Assembly: GCA_907163375.1 (NCBI GenBank)
Contig: CAJQUW010015608.1
Location: 99,603 to 163,602, forward strand
Direction: 5' to 3'
Length of the DNA stretch: 64,000 nt
Source of the DNA: Prostheceraeus crozeri
Taxonomy: Eukaryota > Platyhelminthes > Polycladida > Euryleptidae
Below the pieces are notes generated by a model that worked only from the letters and a program-made list of their open reading frames with translations, was not told where the DNA came from and ran no database searches. The translations under genes were made by a program, and so were the position numbers. Positions 51,619-61,529 of this stretch are shown here, piece by piece; the stretch's first letter is position 1; every line of letters starts with the position of its first letter.

Positions 51619-53294
51619 CTAATCAAGAAAGAAAAGACATTGACTGCGCCACACGCAACATGAGTGATTTGATGTTATCTGACGAAAATGAAGTGTTAAG
51701 ACAGTACGACCACCAATGAATTGAATAGGATTACCACTATCATCATAGATACCAAATTTGCAATGGGATAATCGTGGTACATTGACTGGAATGTATACCT
51801 TGTTCAGGAACTCCCTGTGCATGGTCACACCAAAATCGCCATTGTTAATAGGAATATATCTTAAAAGAGGTACCATTTGACCACCAACTTGTGTTGAATG
51901 GATAAAGTTAGTGTAAATGTAAAAGTGATTGATATTCATATCGAGAAAGGATGTTGAGCTACAGTACTTCTCGTCGTAGAATATGTCACGTTTGAATCCT
52001 AAAATCTTTGTCACCTCTTTTGAAATGTGAATGACCGTTTTACCATGTACACTGATACAGATTGTATTTTCTTTAGGATCGTAGTCAAAATGATATGAGT
52101 GTAGATTTGATACACCCTTGTTCAGGTATGTGCAAACATCATAGCCATCGCTATAATACTTTGGAGGTATCGGTAACTTTTCATTTGGCTTCCATGTAAG
52201 ACTGGGACGTAAAAAAGGGTCTGTACGTTTGAAATAAAGGACCATTCGTCAATCGGATTGCTGTTCAGATGTTATTTTCACATTCCCCCATTCATGGTAT
52301 GACCATAAGACGTCTGTTTTTAAGGAGAGCAAATCGCGAAATTTAGAATTGATGTGAACAAATCCAATGTGTGAACGCTCATAATCATTTTCGGAAATCA
52401 ATCCTTGTTTTATTGTGTACTCGAGTGATGGACGCAGATATTCCATTTATTTCATTTACCTGCTTGATCAAGTCAACAGTACCAGATTTAAAAAAGCACA
52501 AAGCGCTCATGCATGCGATCAAGGGGAAGAATGGTAATATTAATTTTTTTCCTGTGCCAATCTGGATATTTCTTAATCTGCTTTGATACTTTCATGGACA
52601 CTTGAGCTCTCAAAGGGTAGGCACCGCCTCCTTTTACTTCTGCGAATTTTGCGATAGGTAGAAAGAAACGTGATTTAGGATTCAATATCTTTTGCAGAGG
52701 TCAACTCACATAAAATCCATGGGAAATAGTAGTCGGTCTCATGTAGAGGGTAACTTTATGTAGATTTGGATCCATCTGCCAGAACCATAGATCCCTTGCC
52801 AAATCATTCATAACATTTAATAGGCGTTGAATTTTCATATAATAGTATGATTGCTCTAAACGATGACGGAATGATGGGTTTGTAGGTTGTTTACATTTCA
52901 GGGGTGAAGCATTTTTAGTAATGGGTATGTCTGTATCTGCAGTGATAATTAAAGTAGGGCCATTTACAATCTCATCAACAGCTCGCTTTCCCCGACGGGT
53001 GTTTGCTGTAGGAATAGAATTCCACTCTGCTGCATGTTCATTCAAGTTGTAGATATGTACTTTATCATTTCGCTCTAGTTTTGGAAAGTACAAGTCTTGA
53101 TTCGTTGCAGTGCCTAATGTAATCTCTTTATTTGCAATGGTTATTATATTATTTACATAGCTCAAATCTTGCAGGGCCACTTCCCAATCACCATTTAAGT
53201 CAATCGGCTGTGTAAAATCAGTCTCAAACTCGGCAGCTGTATTTTCATATCGCTCAGGTTGAGCATTACTGGGAAACACTGCTGTAAACTCCAT
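51619..53294 (-). pseudogene. WEV-type conserved Polinton protein of element 2, several breaks
   Basis: ATG 53294: MEFTAVFPSNAQPERYENTA and LNGDWEVALQDLSYVNN match the start of the element 1 WEV genes. A TGA at 52701-52703 and a further break near 52.47 kb interrupt the middle; another in-frame TGA is at 52249-52251. The last frame (51619-52245) carries TVIHISKEVTKILGFKRDI, VGGQMVPLLRYIPIN and FGIYDDSGNPIQF, ending TLHFRQ. The order of blocks is the same as at 32946-34343. Confidence 0.75.
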
Positions 53295-53318
53295 GTTAAA
53301 GTATCAATATAAAGCGTC

Positions 53319-53327
53319 GTTTGCTTA
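53319..53327 (-). promoter_or_regulatory. late-type motif TAAGCAAAC before the WEV-type gene of element 2
   Basis: Minus strand, 25 bp before ATG 53294. Confidence 0.45.
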
Positions 53328-53898
53328 GGCGTTATGTCGCATGACATAACGAACTGCTGCTTTCAATCTGTTCATAGTAGACACTTTCTGTCGTCCTAGG
53401 AATTTGGTTAAGAGTGATTGCCCTTTCACATGATGCACTCCCCAAAGTATGCTTGTACCGCCTTCTTTCATATTGCGATAGTTGATACAACCAAATATGA
53501 TTTGATATATTGGTCTTCTACGTTTAAAATCTGCAAGGGTATGAAATATTTCGCGTTTTATTGATGAGATCACACGGCAGCTATTTTTTAATTCCATCGC
53601 AAAGTGACGTACAGGATTGATCAAATCGATGCCACACAGGCGATACAGGCGATCGCTTAAAGCCATAATCTGTTAACACACTTTCCCACGCATAACCCAT
53701 TCGCTGACGTAAAATCTGAAGTTTGTAAGCATGATTTTTCCAAGGATCGGCTATGCCGGAAAGAAATACATCTTCAATAGGTCTTTTTGCATGAATAGGT
53801 GATTTGATGAGACGAACTGCATCATCTAATCCTCGTCCCGCTAATGTCACTACTGCAAATGATAATATGATGATCAATCTTAACATGACTTCGTCCAT
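53325..53898 (-). pseudogene. protein of unknown function with N-terminal signal/membrane segment, frameshifted
   Basis: ATG 53898 (or 53886, MLRLIIILSFAVVTLAGRG). The hydrophobic start could be a signal peptide. The frame is replaced near 53.66 kb by a second one (ALSDRLYRLCGIDLIN ... KAAVRYVMRH) ending at 53325. No clear counterpart was seen in element 1. Confidence 0.45.
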
Positions 53899-53910
53899 TT
53901 CTTATGAATG

Positions 53911-53919
53911 CTTTGCTTA
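53911..53919 (-). promoter_or_regulatory. late-type motif TAAGCAAAG, minus side of a divergent pair
   Basis: Minus strand, 12 bp before ATG 53898 (24 bp before the alternative ATG 53886). Confidence 0.45.
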
Positions 53920-53930
53920 AACGAGAAGAC

Positions 53931-53939
53931 TAAGCAAAC
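53931..53939 (+). promoter_or_regulatory. late-type motif TAAGCAAAC, plus side of a divergent pair
   Basis: Plus strand, 6 bp before ATG 53946 and back-to-back with the minus copy at 53911. Confidence 0.45.
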
Positions 53940-53945
53940 GTTTTG

Positions 53946-54296
53946 ATGTGTCTAAAACTAGCCATCATTGCCAAGCTCTCTTCTCAGTGTCACGTTACAT
54001 GGAAGGCTAGACGCATTACCTTTTACGATACTCATCGACACGTTAAAATAAGTTCATCCCCTTTTCATATGGATAACCTGTACGATGCTTTACATATCAT
54101 GCATCATCCAATGTACTATATCCCTCTAGGTGGACGTCTCTTCATTATTCGACGAGATTTCATTGCTCTTCATGATCAATATGGTGTTATACATTTTGCA
54201 ACCTCAAGTTGGAAAAAGCATAGAGAACGTATACATCCTCGCATCATGACTTACCTTATACAAACCAACACTCATAAACATGAATGTGACAAGTGA
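53946..54296 (+). CDS. small PC4-like protein of element 2, 116 aa
   Basis: Related to the two paralogues of element 1: ITFYDTHRHVKISSSPFHMD, then LYDALHIMHHPMYYI, then WKKHRERIHPRIMTYL. As in element 1 it is convergent with the protease gene. The frame is intact, one of few intact genes in element 2. The PC4 relationship is tentative. Confidence 0.5.
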   Translation: MCLKLAIIAKLSSQCHVTWKARRITFYDTHRHVKISSSPFHMDNLYDALHIMHHPMYYIPLGGRLFIIRRDFIALHDQYGVIHFATSSWKKHRERIHPRIMTYLIQTNTHKHECDK

Positions 54297-54414
54297 ACAA
54301 TGTCTTCTTATCTCTACCTATTCATGTTTGATGACTAAATACAACATATTCAATCACATCATCTACTTTTCCATTGAAGTATAATAAAGAAAACAAAATT
54401 TTAATCGTACATAT

Positions 54415-54876
54415 TTAATGAAGGCTTTTATAAAAGTTACGAATGCGCTTTTCATTGACAAGGGTATCATGTGAAAAATGTTTACAAATGTCATGTAAAG
54501 AGTCATAATGTAGTCGTTGCATTACAAAGTAGAGGGCATAGGCTCCACATGTTGAAGACAAGGGATGTTGATAGGCCAAAGCATTGCAAATCCATTTTCG
54601 TGAATGACGGTTCATGAAACGTGTGACATAATCACAGTCTGGTAAGGCCAATGAATCAAAGATTTCACCGCAATAGTTTTTATATATAAACAAAACTTTC
54701 CAGTGTTTGCCGGGTAAGTGTGCTGTATCAGTATTCATGATAATGAATGAGGGTGGTTTTGGTAAAACTGTGGGCATATTATTAATGGAAAACACACCTC
54801 GAAGTGCTTCAACAGTGCGCTCATCACGATGTTCTTGAACGACTCTCTCTAGCTCTGTATCAGATAACCAACTCAT
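54415..54876 (-). CDS. adenain-like cysteine protease of element 2, 153 aa, intact
   Basis: ATG 54876. His in GKHWKVLF, Asp in GEIFDSLALP, and Gln/Cys in QHPLSSTCGAYALYF are all kept, and the length equals that of the element 1 copy. It overlaps the capsid stop codon by one base, as in element 1. Its survival beside a gutted capsid gene is notable. Confidence 0.88.
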   Translation of the reverse strand: MSWLSDTELERVVQEHRDERTVEALRGVFSINNMPTVLPKPPSFIIMNTDTAHLPGKHWKVLFIYKNYCGEIFDSLALPDCDYVTRFMNRHSRKWICNALAYQHPLSSTCGAYALYFVMQRLHYDSLHDICKHFSHDTLVNEKRIRNFYKSLH

Positions 54877-55328
54877 TAACTTGTATAAGAAGCGGAAACG
54901 TCACGTAGTCTGTTAATTCGAATGGTGGAATCGAACACAGCATAGATGAGTTGTGCTTGTGGCTGGAACTGCATGACTGTTGAAAAATAACCGAGATAGG
55001 GATAGCTGTGTTGACCACCTTTAACCCGAGTTTCACCAATGGTCAATGATACATCCTTGAAGAGCGTTGCTATTGCCAAGTTATTCACGGCTACTTTGTC
55101 CTTGTCGTCAAGGTTTGTACCGTCCTTATTTACTATCTTAAACTTAACATGTAGATTGATGTCATTTACAACGATGTACTCAGCATCATTTCTTGGTATT
55201 AAAAACTCAATGACACTACCAGAATCGATACTAGTCTGTGGATAACGAATGGATACATAATTTCTAATGATATCCGTCTGTATAGGTGTTCTATCAAATA
55301 AGCAAAGGGATGTGGTTTTACATTCCAT
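54876..55328 (-). pseudogene. major capsid protein with a large internal in-frame deletion, 150 codons left
   Basis: ATG 55328. Residues 1-125 match the N-terminus of the element 1 capsid protein (SLCLFDRTPIQTDII, VNNLAIATLFKDVSLTIG, YPYLGYF). Directly after FQPQAQ the protein jumps to the extreme C-terminus (LIYAVFDSTIRI ... SASYTS). About 275-280 residues are missing relative to element 1, yet the reading frame is preserved across the joint at about 54950-54960. Confidence 0.85.
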
Positions 55329-55330
55329 AT

Positions 55331-55714
55331 TTAAAACAGTCCACGTCGTCCGCGTCTGCTAGGAGGTATACGAGATGCTCTTCGCTTACGTTTGCCTGAA
55401 GTAGAGAGTGGATTGATATGACTGATGACAGACCTGATACCAGCCTTACCGACATTCTTCAAACGCTGTATTCCATGACGCTTTAGCGATTCACGAATCG
55501 GCAGTCTTCCTGAAAGCGCATCACTTGCTACATCTGCCACTAATCCTACAGCTTCCTTTAAAGCTGATTTTCCCACATTTGCGATAGTGGGGAGCATCAT
55601 ACCTTTGACAGCACCCAATAAACTACCCCCGTTTTGACGTCTCGATCCACTATAAACGGGAAAGCCAGCTCCAGCACAGGAGGGGGCAGAATAAAACGCA
55701 GCAGTTTGATCCAT
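55331..55714 (-). CDS. pVI/pX-like virion protein candidate of element 2, 127 aa
   Basis: ATG 55714. Starts MDQTAAFYSAPSCAGAG, then GGSLLGAVKGMMLPTIANVG and a basic end (KRKRRASRIPPSRRGRRG). Same position and layout as 29451-29906, with a shorter basic tail. A late-type motif lies 36 bp upstream. Intact. Confidence 0.6.
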   Translation of the reverse strand: MDQTAAFYSAPSCAGAGFPVYSGSRRQNGGSLLGAVKGMMLPTIANVGKSALKEAVGLVADVASDALSGRLPIRESLKRHGIQRLKNVGKAGIRSVISHINPLSTSGKRKRRASRIPPSRRGRRGLF

Positions 55715-55749
55715 AGGTATTTATTTATTTACATTTACACAATTCATTA

Positions 55750-55758
55750 CTTTGCTTA
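55750..55758 (-). promoter_or_regulatory. late-type motif TAAGCAAAG before the core-like and capsid genes of element 2
   Basis: Minus strand; its TAA is also the stop codon of the integrase chromodomain frame. It is in the same place as CATGCAAAG (29412) in element 1. Confidence 0.5.
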
Positions 55759-56830
55759 GGAACGTTGACTAACACGATAAAAGTCAGAATGATGAATCCA
55801 ACTATTCATTGAATTTGGATAGCCAGCCCATATCACCAGGCTCCACTTTTCCCATTGTAGCATTTTGTGACGAAGTATCTTTTAAACCATGTAGTCATCA
55901 TCTTCTTTGGTGATGGGTGTTATCTCATGACGATAAAAACTCCCTTCAATCTCCTCACCATGATAATCACGAAGCTTGTAGGTAGTGGGCTTGAATTTCT
56001 TGTTAACCTCAGAGACAGTAAATATTTCTTCCGTCCAATTGGGAAGATATCCTTTCGCAAACACGCTTTTCATCCTGGAAATGCGAACTTTGTCACCAAC
56101 CTGAATGTCACGTTTACCTTGTGATGGTTGCTTGCGTTTAGCATTGATTTCACGGATTGCATCCACCATGTCTGGAGTTATGTCAGCAGGTTTGTGACCA
56201 ATCATACGATGAACAGAATAATTGTAAGCGTGTACAGTATCTTGTAATACATCTGTCCTTTTTTGTGTTACTTTTGCAGTGAAATAGCGCCATAGGCGAG
56301 TTTTCAGTGTACGATTGAAGCGTTTGACCACTGCAGCCTTGTATGCATTTTTCACACTAAACAACTCAATGTTGTGTTCGCGAAATAAAGCACGCATATG
56401 TCTGTTTTCAAGCTCTTTCCCCTTGATCAGTCTGAATACGTGCGGGAATGCGTCCTTCACTGAAATTTTTTTGGAAAGCCTTGGCCACTTCTTCACCACG
56501 TTTTGTCTTGAGTGGTTGAACCCAAGCATAACGAGAAAATAAGTCAATGACAGTTAGGAGAAAGCGATAGCCTTTATTCTTTTTAGCTAATAAAGAAACA
56601 TCAGCCAAATCTGCTTGCCATTGTTCATTAATATTATGAATGATATAAGAACGGGTAGGATAACGTTTTCGAGCTTGTGTGTGCAATGTATATGAAGCTG
56701 CAGGTTGAGCTTTTAACCATATCTTCACTTGTTTCTGTGAATAACCACTTGCTTGTGACAACTTTTTCACTGAAGCATAACCCGCATAATGCTTTGGTTT
56801 ATAGTAAATTGATTTCAGATGTTCATCCAT
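55756..56830 (-). pseudogene. integrase of element 2: frameshift in the core and a stop before the chromodomain
   Basis: ATG 56830 with SIYYKPKHYAGYASVKKLSQ. The core has QADLADVSLL, then the frame breaks near 56.42 kb at the QTDQG block. The following frame (from there to 55882) carries NIELFSVKNAYKAAVV, KRFNRTLK and IEGSFYRHEI, then ends at a TAA after DDDYMV. The same frame continues beyond that TAA as a recognisable chromodomain (WAGYPNSMNSW) to 55756. The equivalent codon in element 1 is Glu. Confidence 0.8.
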
Positions 56831-56836
56831 CGTCTA

Positions 56837-57031
56837 TTAAGAGGGATTGTTTATTTGCCTGAAAGTATCAGTCATTTTCTCCGCTAGGGTTTGCGTTTGT
56901 GTTTGAGTCCTGCTTTTGCTACTTTTTTGAGCCGTCTTGTATGAATCACTTTTACAACATGTACTTAAGCAGTTCAATGACACATAAATGTTTGGCAACT
57001 CTAAACATGGGATGCAACATAGCTTCTTCAT
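56837..57031 (-). CDS. Cys-rich microprotein of element 2, 64 aa
   Basis: MKKLCCIPCLELPNIYVSLN with CLSTCC, then a polar tail. Counterpart of 28144-28359, with the same MK-x-x-CC-x-PC start and same neighbours. Here it ends before the integrase ATG rather than overlapping it. Confidence 0.5.
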   Translation of the reverse strand: MKKLCCIPCLELPNIYVSLNCLSTCCKSDSYKTAQKSSKSRTQTQTQTLAEKMTDTFRQINNPS

Positions 57032-57677
57032 TAAAAGTCTGTGATAAAATCAGATGATGGATAACGTGTTGAAGGTTTTGGTATACGCTCGGCAACTTCT
57101 CGGGTGTTTTCAAAGTTTTCCTTGATTCTCTTTTTATGTCTCTCTACACTCTGCAACTTTCTCTTCCTAAGTGTAGAATCATTTTCCATTTCCTGTAAGG
57201 TATCACGACCAAGAATTGCTTTTGGAACATTGAATTTCTTCATACTTTTTAAAAAGAACTCCCATCCTGTAGGTGTAAAGTGACGACGACGATCACGAAC
57301 AGCATGATTAATTAAATCTTCCACTCTTGAGTCCCTTATGACTGCACCATCATCACCTACCACTTCACCTCGTTGTGTGATTTTCAAGTTGGGTTCGAGA
57401 CTTCGATTATAAGCTCGGTGCGCGATTGCGCTAGGGTTTGGGTGAACCAAGCGATGGATCATTGCGATTTTTTTTCTTTTCAATTGTTACATTTCTTCTA
57501 AGGTAGAACTCTGCTTTATCAAACGATCATATGGATTTTTACTTTGTACAGCTTCTTGTTCATATTCTGATTAAGTTGTGATATTTGATTTGCCCAATGA
57601 TGATGAACACTCTGCATTGTAGTCAGATGTATATAGTCTTCTTGTGGAATAGCAATCATGCGTTGAAAACCGCTCAT
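57031..57677 (-). pseudogene. conserved Polinton unknown of element 2, frameshifted
   Basis: ATG 57677 begins MIAIPQEDYIHLTTMQ (after four residues), matching the start of 27450-28142. The frame then breaks near 57.5 kb and resumes as the 57031-57483 frame with LKITQRGEVVGDDGAV, FTPTGWEFFLKSMKKFNVPK and a basic tail. Same order as the element 1 gene. Confidence 0.65.
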
Positions 57678-57693
57678 AACAATTTATATATGA

Positions 57694-58305
57694 TCATGGG
57701 TTTCTCAAAGAAATGACTGCGTAAGCGATAATCCTCAGGACACTCCTGGGTAAAGTCCAAAAATAAATAATTATAGGGTTTTTCTGTAGCAGCCTCAAAT
57801 CTTCAATCAATGCTTTTGACTTGCGAGGAAGAACTTGTCGAGATAGGAATTCAACTTGACTTTTATCACGAGGATTTTTAAAGATGATGTAGTTATGTGT
57901 GTTTATGTGTGTTATAGACTTCGAGTCCGTGCTTCCCTTCCACTTGGAAAAAGATTTTGCATAATAAAAATGATAAAGCATATTTTATGATGAGCAGCCT
58001 TGGTAAACATAGCAGTTACTTCTTGTGAGTTCTTACTCTCATTAAGTAAATCATCAAGAATGATAATATCATAGAGTTGAATATCAGCAGTGCTGATAAT
58101 CCCCGGTTGAACCAAGTAACCTTTACCAACCTATTCACGATGTAACTTATGTTGATAGATTCCATAGCACCAAACAACGCGATTCAGTATGCAGTCAAAA
58201 ATCTCATTATGTCGCTCCAAAAATTGCAGTGTTAAATGTGTCTTCCCACTATGAGAGGGTCCTACCATACACATACTGCGATTACAGCGTAAACGGAAAT
58301 CCATG
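57694..58305 (-). pseudogene. packaging ATPase of element 2, stop and frameshift
   Basis: ATG 58305 (MDFRLRC). Walker A GPSHSGKT and WCYGIYQ are present, then a stop near 58.13 kb. The frame resumes with IIILDDLLNESKNS (Walker B) and QNLFPSGREARTRSL, shifts near 57.94 kb and continues YIIFKNPRDKSQVEFLSRQV. All blocks align with 26836-27453. Confidence 0.8.
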
Positions 58306-58343
58306 TTGATTTTGATGAAAAGTCATACCATTTAACTTAGTAT

Positions 58344-58530
58344 CTATCCATTAATGGCTTCATTCGCGAGAGCACCAGCTAATCCTCCCAAAGCAGGACC
58401 GGCAGCTGCCATTGATGTGATGATAGGTGCTAAAAGTGGTAAGAAGCCACCGCGCTGTGTGATTTTTTTATATTAATATAGTTTGCGCTTTGTAGGAATT
58501 GATGTTTTAGGATTGCTGAGGATGAGAGGG
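58344..58530 (-). pseudogene. remnant of the small basic Polinton protein
   Basis: Minus-strand reading gives NPKTSIPTKRKLY, a stop, then QRGGFLPLLAPI and a Gly/Ala-rich tail ending at 58344. This is the C-terminal half of the gene at 26439-26804. Its upstream part could not be traced clearly. Confidence 0.55.
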
Positions 58531-58925
58531 AAGGTGCGTAGAACTTTACCATGTCTGGCTCAATTTACATTGGCCTTTCTGCTATTTAATGTATATAACG
58601 CACTTTTCGTATTTCCGCACACATTTTACGAATGAAGGCATTGTTTGCCAGTTCATTGCCTCACACCGATGAGATGGTTTTAATTTCAATAAGCGACGAA
58701 GAGTGAGACAGAAAAGAAGAGATTTGTGTTTTTTTGTTTGCATTTGATTGACACTTTTGTCGTGCGAACGGTGAGATGAACGACGTCTAGCCATTTTAAC
58801 AGCCCCCCCCTCCTGTGGATGTTAGAGTGTTCTTTGCTTAAACACGACAGCAGCGTCGAAACATTATGATATTGTCGTAAACGCAATGAAATAGAAAAAG
58901 ACATTGCTAGTGAGTACAGCACTAC

Positions 58926-58976
58926 TATAAAAAAAAAAAAAAAAAAAAAAAAAAATAAAAAAAAAAAAAAAAAAAA

Positions 58977-59039
<63 letters not shown>

Positions 59040-59169
59040 AAAAAAAAAAAAAAAAAAAATAAAGAAAAAAATTAAAAAAAAAAAATATTAATAAAAATGA
59101 AAAAAAAAAAAAAAAAAAAAAAATAAAAAAATAAAAAAAAAAAAAAAAAATAAAATATAAAAAAAAAAG

Positions 59170-59200
<31 letters not shown>

Positions 59201-59220
59201 AATATATAAAAAAAAAAAAA
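58926..59220 (+). repeat. A-rich low-complexity block (A with occasional T, about 295 bp)
   Basis: Almost pure A with spaced single T. Its length could be partly an assembly artefact. It separates the inner genes of element 2 from the right-end remnant. Confidence 0.9.
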
Positions 59221-59399
59221 GCATCTTCATGCACTGAGAACAACCACAGTACCAGTAGGATAGTCAGAAGCAGATACATGTGTGGGTAGCTGTTATGTAT
59301 CATTCAGTGAGGTACTATAGTTCAATGGAAACAGTTCAGTTGTGTCGTTTGCTGATATGTTATGAGCCAGACATGAACAATCTGTTTTGTTATTTTGTA

Positions 59400-60087
59400 C
59401 GACGATGCTTGTAAGTTTAATTTTATTTTTATCTTATTTTGCCTCCAGCTTTCATTCTCCTTGAAAACTTTTCTATTCACACTCTCCATACATCATACGA
59501 TCCTTCAACCTCACAAACGCTCCGTATCATGCGCCTCTTTCCTAGGCGATGATGTCGCTACAGGCTCAACAACTTCCTCCCTGTCCTTCTTTTCCTGTGC
59601 GTCCACTCTTCCTTCAAATAGCCGACGCGGCCGCTAGCGGGTTATCCCAAACAAAATCTTCCATCACCGCATCCAATCAACCTCATCAGTCTTCCTAATT
59701 TCCGCTCTCAACTCCACTTCCTCAGTCACATCCTCATCACTCTTCTCAGTCATCCCCTTCGCAATCGAAGCTACATCTTATAATTCTCCTCCATTGCCAA
59801 CAGTATTCCCTCAAACCACGACGTTACCTTTTTTTTTTTTTTTAAACCCCTTCTCTCCGATGTTCCCAGTCTCACACTGCAAATGCGCCTTGATAAAATC
59901 TGCCTCATCCCCATCGCACATACCCGACAAGACACACCCCCCCCCCCCACAACCTCAACATCACTTTCCTCTCATGGCCCATTGTCCCCTCTTTAGCTTT
60001 TCGATGTTTCTTAAGATCGCTGCCTCGTGCGATACGGCCACAGCTGCATTTTCCAACCAGGATTCTAGCATTACACTGCTTAGTCAT
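59400..60087 (-). pseudogene. decayed CxCGRI-type protein at the right end of element 2
   Basis: ATG 60087: a CSCGRIARGSDLKKHRKAK block matches CTCGRINRSADAKAYVKKAG of 43603-44121. The frame then shifts at a C-run (59938-59948); the shifted frame has DGDEADFIKAHLQCETG, matching GDEDEARFYRVHADCSGG. Further upstream of the 3' end a charged, interrupted frame continues to about 59.4 kb. It lies just inside the right repeat and points inward. Confidence 0.5.
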
Positions 60088-60329
60088 GATAATTCTGTAA
60101 AGATAGAGTAAAATTTGATAGCAAGTGTTTATAGGATACTACTTGCTGATATGCATTTAAATACTAAGTCACCAAACATTTGATAGCAAACGTTGGAATA
60201 AAATCATCAACCAAATTTAAAGAGTATGATTCCTAGCTTTATCCTAAAACCCTAACTTTGATAGCAAACCTTGTCAGAGCACTCACCGTTCGTCTTGCAA
60301 CTTGAAACAGGAGTGAAGACTCGAGAAAA

Positions 60330-61430
60330 GTCGCGGTTTTATTACCCAGCGAGCACAAAGCCATGATTCAGACCTTCCTTATTTGACCATGCATTTGACA
60401 TGACAACAGCGGTTTTACCATATATGGGCATCGGCAGTTACCGTGCTTTCAGTTACCAACTCCCAACACAAACACGGGTTACCCTATGACGCGAAAAGGT
60501 TTGACGTCAATGCCTGCAGTAACCTTCTCATTTTTACCAAGTTACAATGACAAACGATGGACGTTGCCAACCCTGAGTTACTGAGGCTAGACGAGATTTC
60601 ACAAAGGGGTGTTAAGCTCTTGAATCCGTTACAGGCATTACTTAGAGGGGATCTTGTCCCAGCTCCAAGGCCTCGACCCACAAATCCAACCTCGGCGGAC
60701 AGACCAAGCGTCATGTCAGCTTTCAGATCCCTCTAGTGCTGTCCTATCAGTTTTGGTATCCGGGCCCCGATTTTGACATAAAAACCGGTGGAGTTATTTA
60801 CAAGAGGAAACATCCCAAGTCGTTGCTTTGATCAGCTTGATAGCAAGCCGTAGAGAGGGATAGCAAGCCGTGATTCAACAGCGTTTTGCAATGGAGATGT
60901 TTAGAGGCCACCCATGACAAGATAGCTAATACTCAACCGATTGGCGTTCAAAGTGCTACGTTGAGAACTGTGTCAAATGCCCAACATGAGACATGAGTTG
61001 CCCCAGCGGTTTCGGTCTAAAATACGACACAATCAATTGCCACACTTATCACTACGGCATCGTCCGCCGTCCCGAAGGAACACCCTGTCAGTGGAATATT
61101 ACAGCAAAACTCTCCGTGTCTTGCTCGCTTTCAGTGAAAAGCCGCTTATAACATGAGAAGACTGGCTCGTACACAGTTATACGTGCCTTCATTAACTTCA
61201 GCAGGGTCGAAAACCCCAGAAGACCTCCAAAACTAGTGAATTTAAATTTTTCAACTTTTTAGCACTACTTATGAAATTTTATAAATAGTTTATCACTTAG
61301 GGCAGGTCAATAGCGACCGAACCTTTTTTCAATTAAGTCAAACGGACTTGTAGAAGCAAAGTTACAAGCCTTTAAAGTTTTGGAGTCAGTAATAGGAAGA
61401 AGACCGTTCCAGGCCAAGACAAATTCAGAA
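60330..61430 (-). repeat. right inverted repeat of element 2
   Basis: Inverted match to the left repeat (48130-50060), without about 750 bp present there. Its inner end carries a TATA-like box degenerate to taataaaacc (minus strand). Confidence 0.75.
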
Positions 61431-61529
61431 AAATTGGTATTTATTTTTCTTATTGGTTGTTACGATATGTGTGATTTTGTGGGGTGGGCTGGTTTTTGTT
61501 TGGTTTGGTGTGTTTATTAAAAACGACAT

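Larger units (their letters stand above)
48130..61430 (-). mobile_element. Polinton-like element 2, about 13 kb, decayed and without PolB
   Basis: Inverted repeats at 48130-50060 and 60330-61430 flank a block that is, on the minus strand, the same gene order as the plus strand of element 1: basic protein, ATPase, conserved unknown, Cys-rich, integrase, core-like, capsid, protease, with one PC4-like gene opposite. The WEV-type gene follows. PolB and the TBP-like gene are absent. Many genes carry stops or frameshifts and the capsid gene has a large internal deletion. Exact outer ends and target duplication were not found. Confidence 0.8.

Noticed and set aside
58926..59303. Poly-Phe protein on the minus strand
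   Set aside because: Translation of the A-rich block; no coding character.
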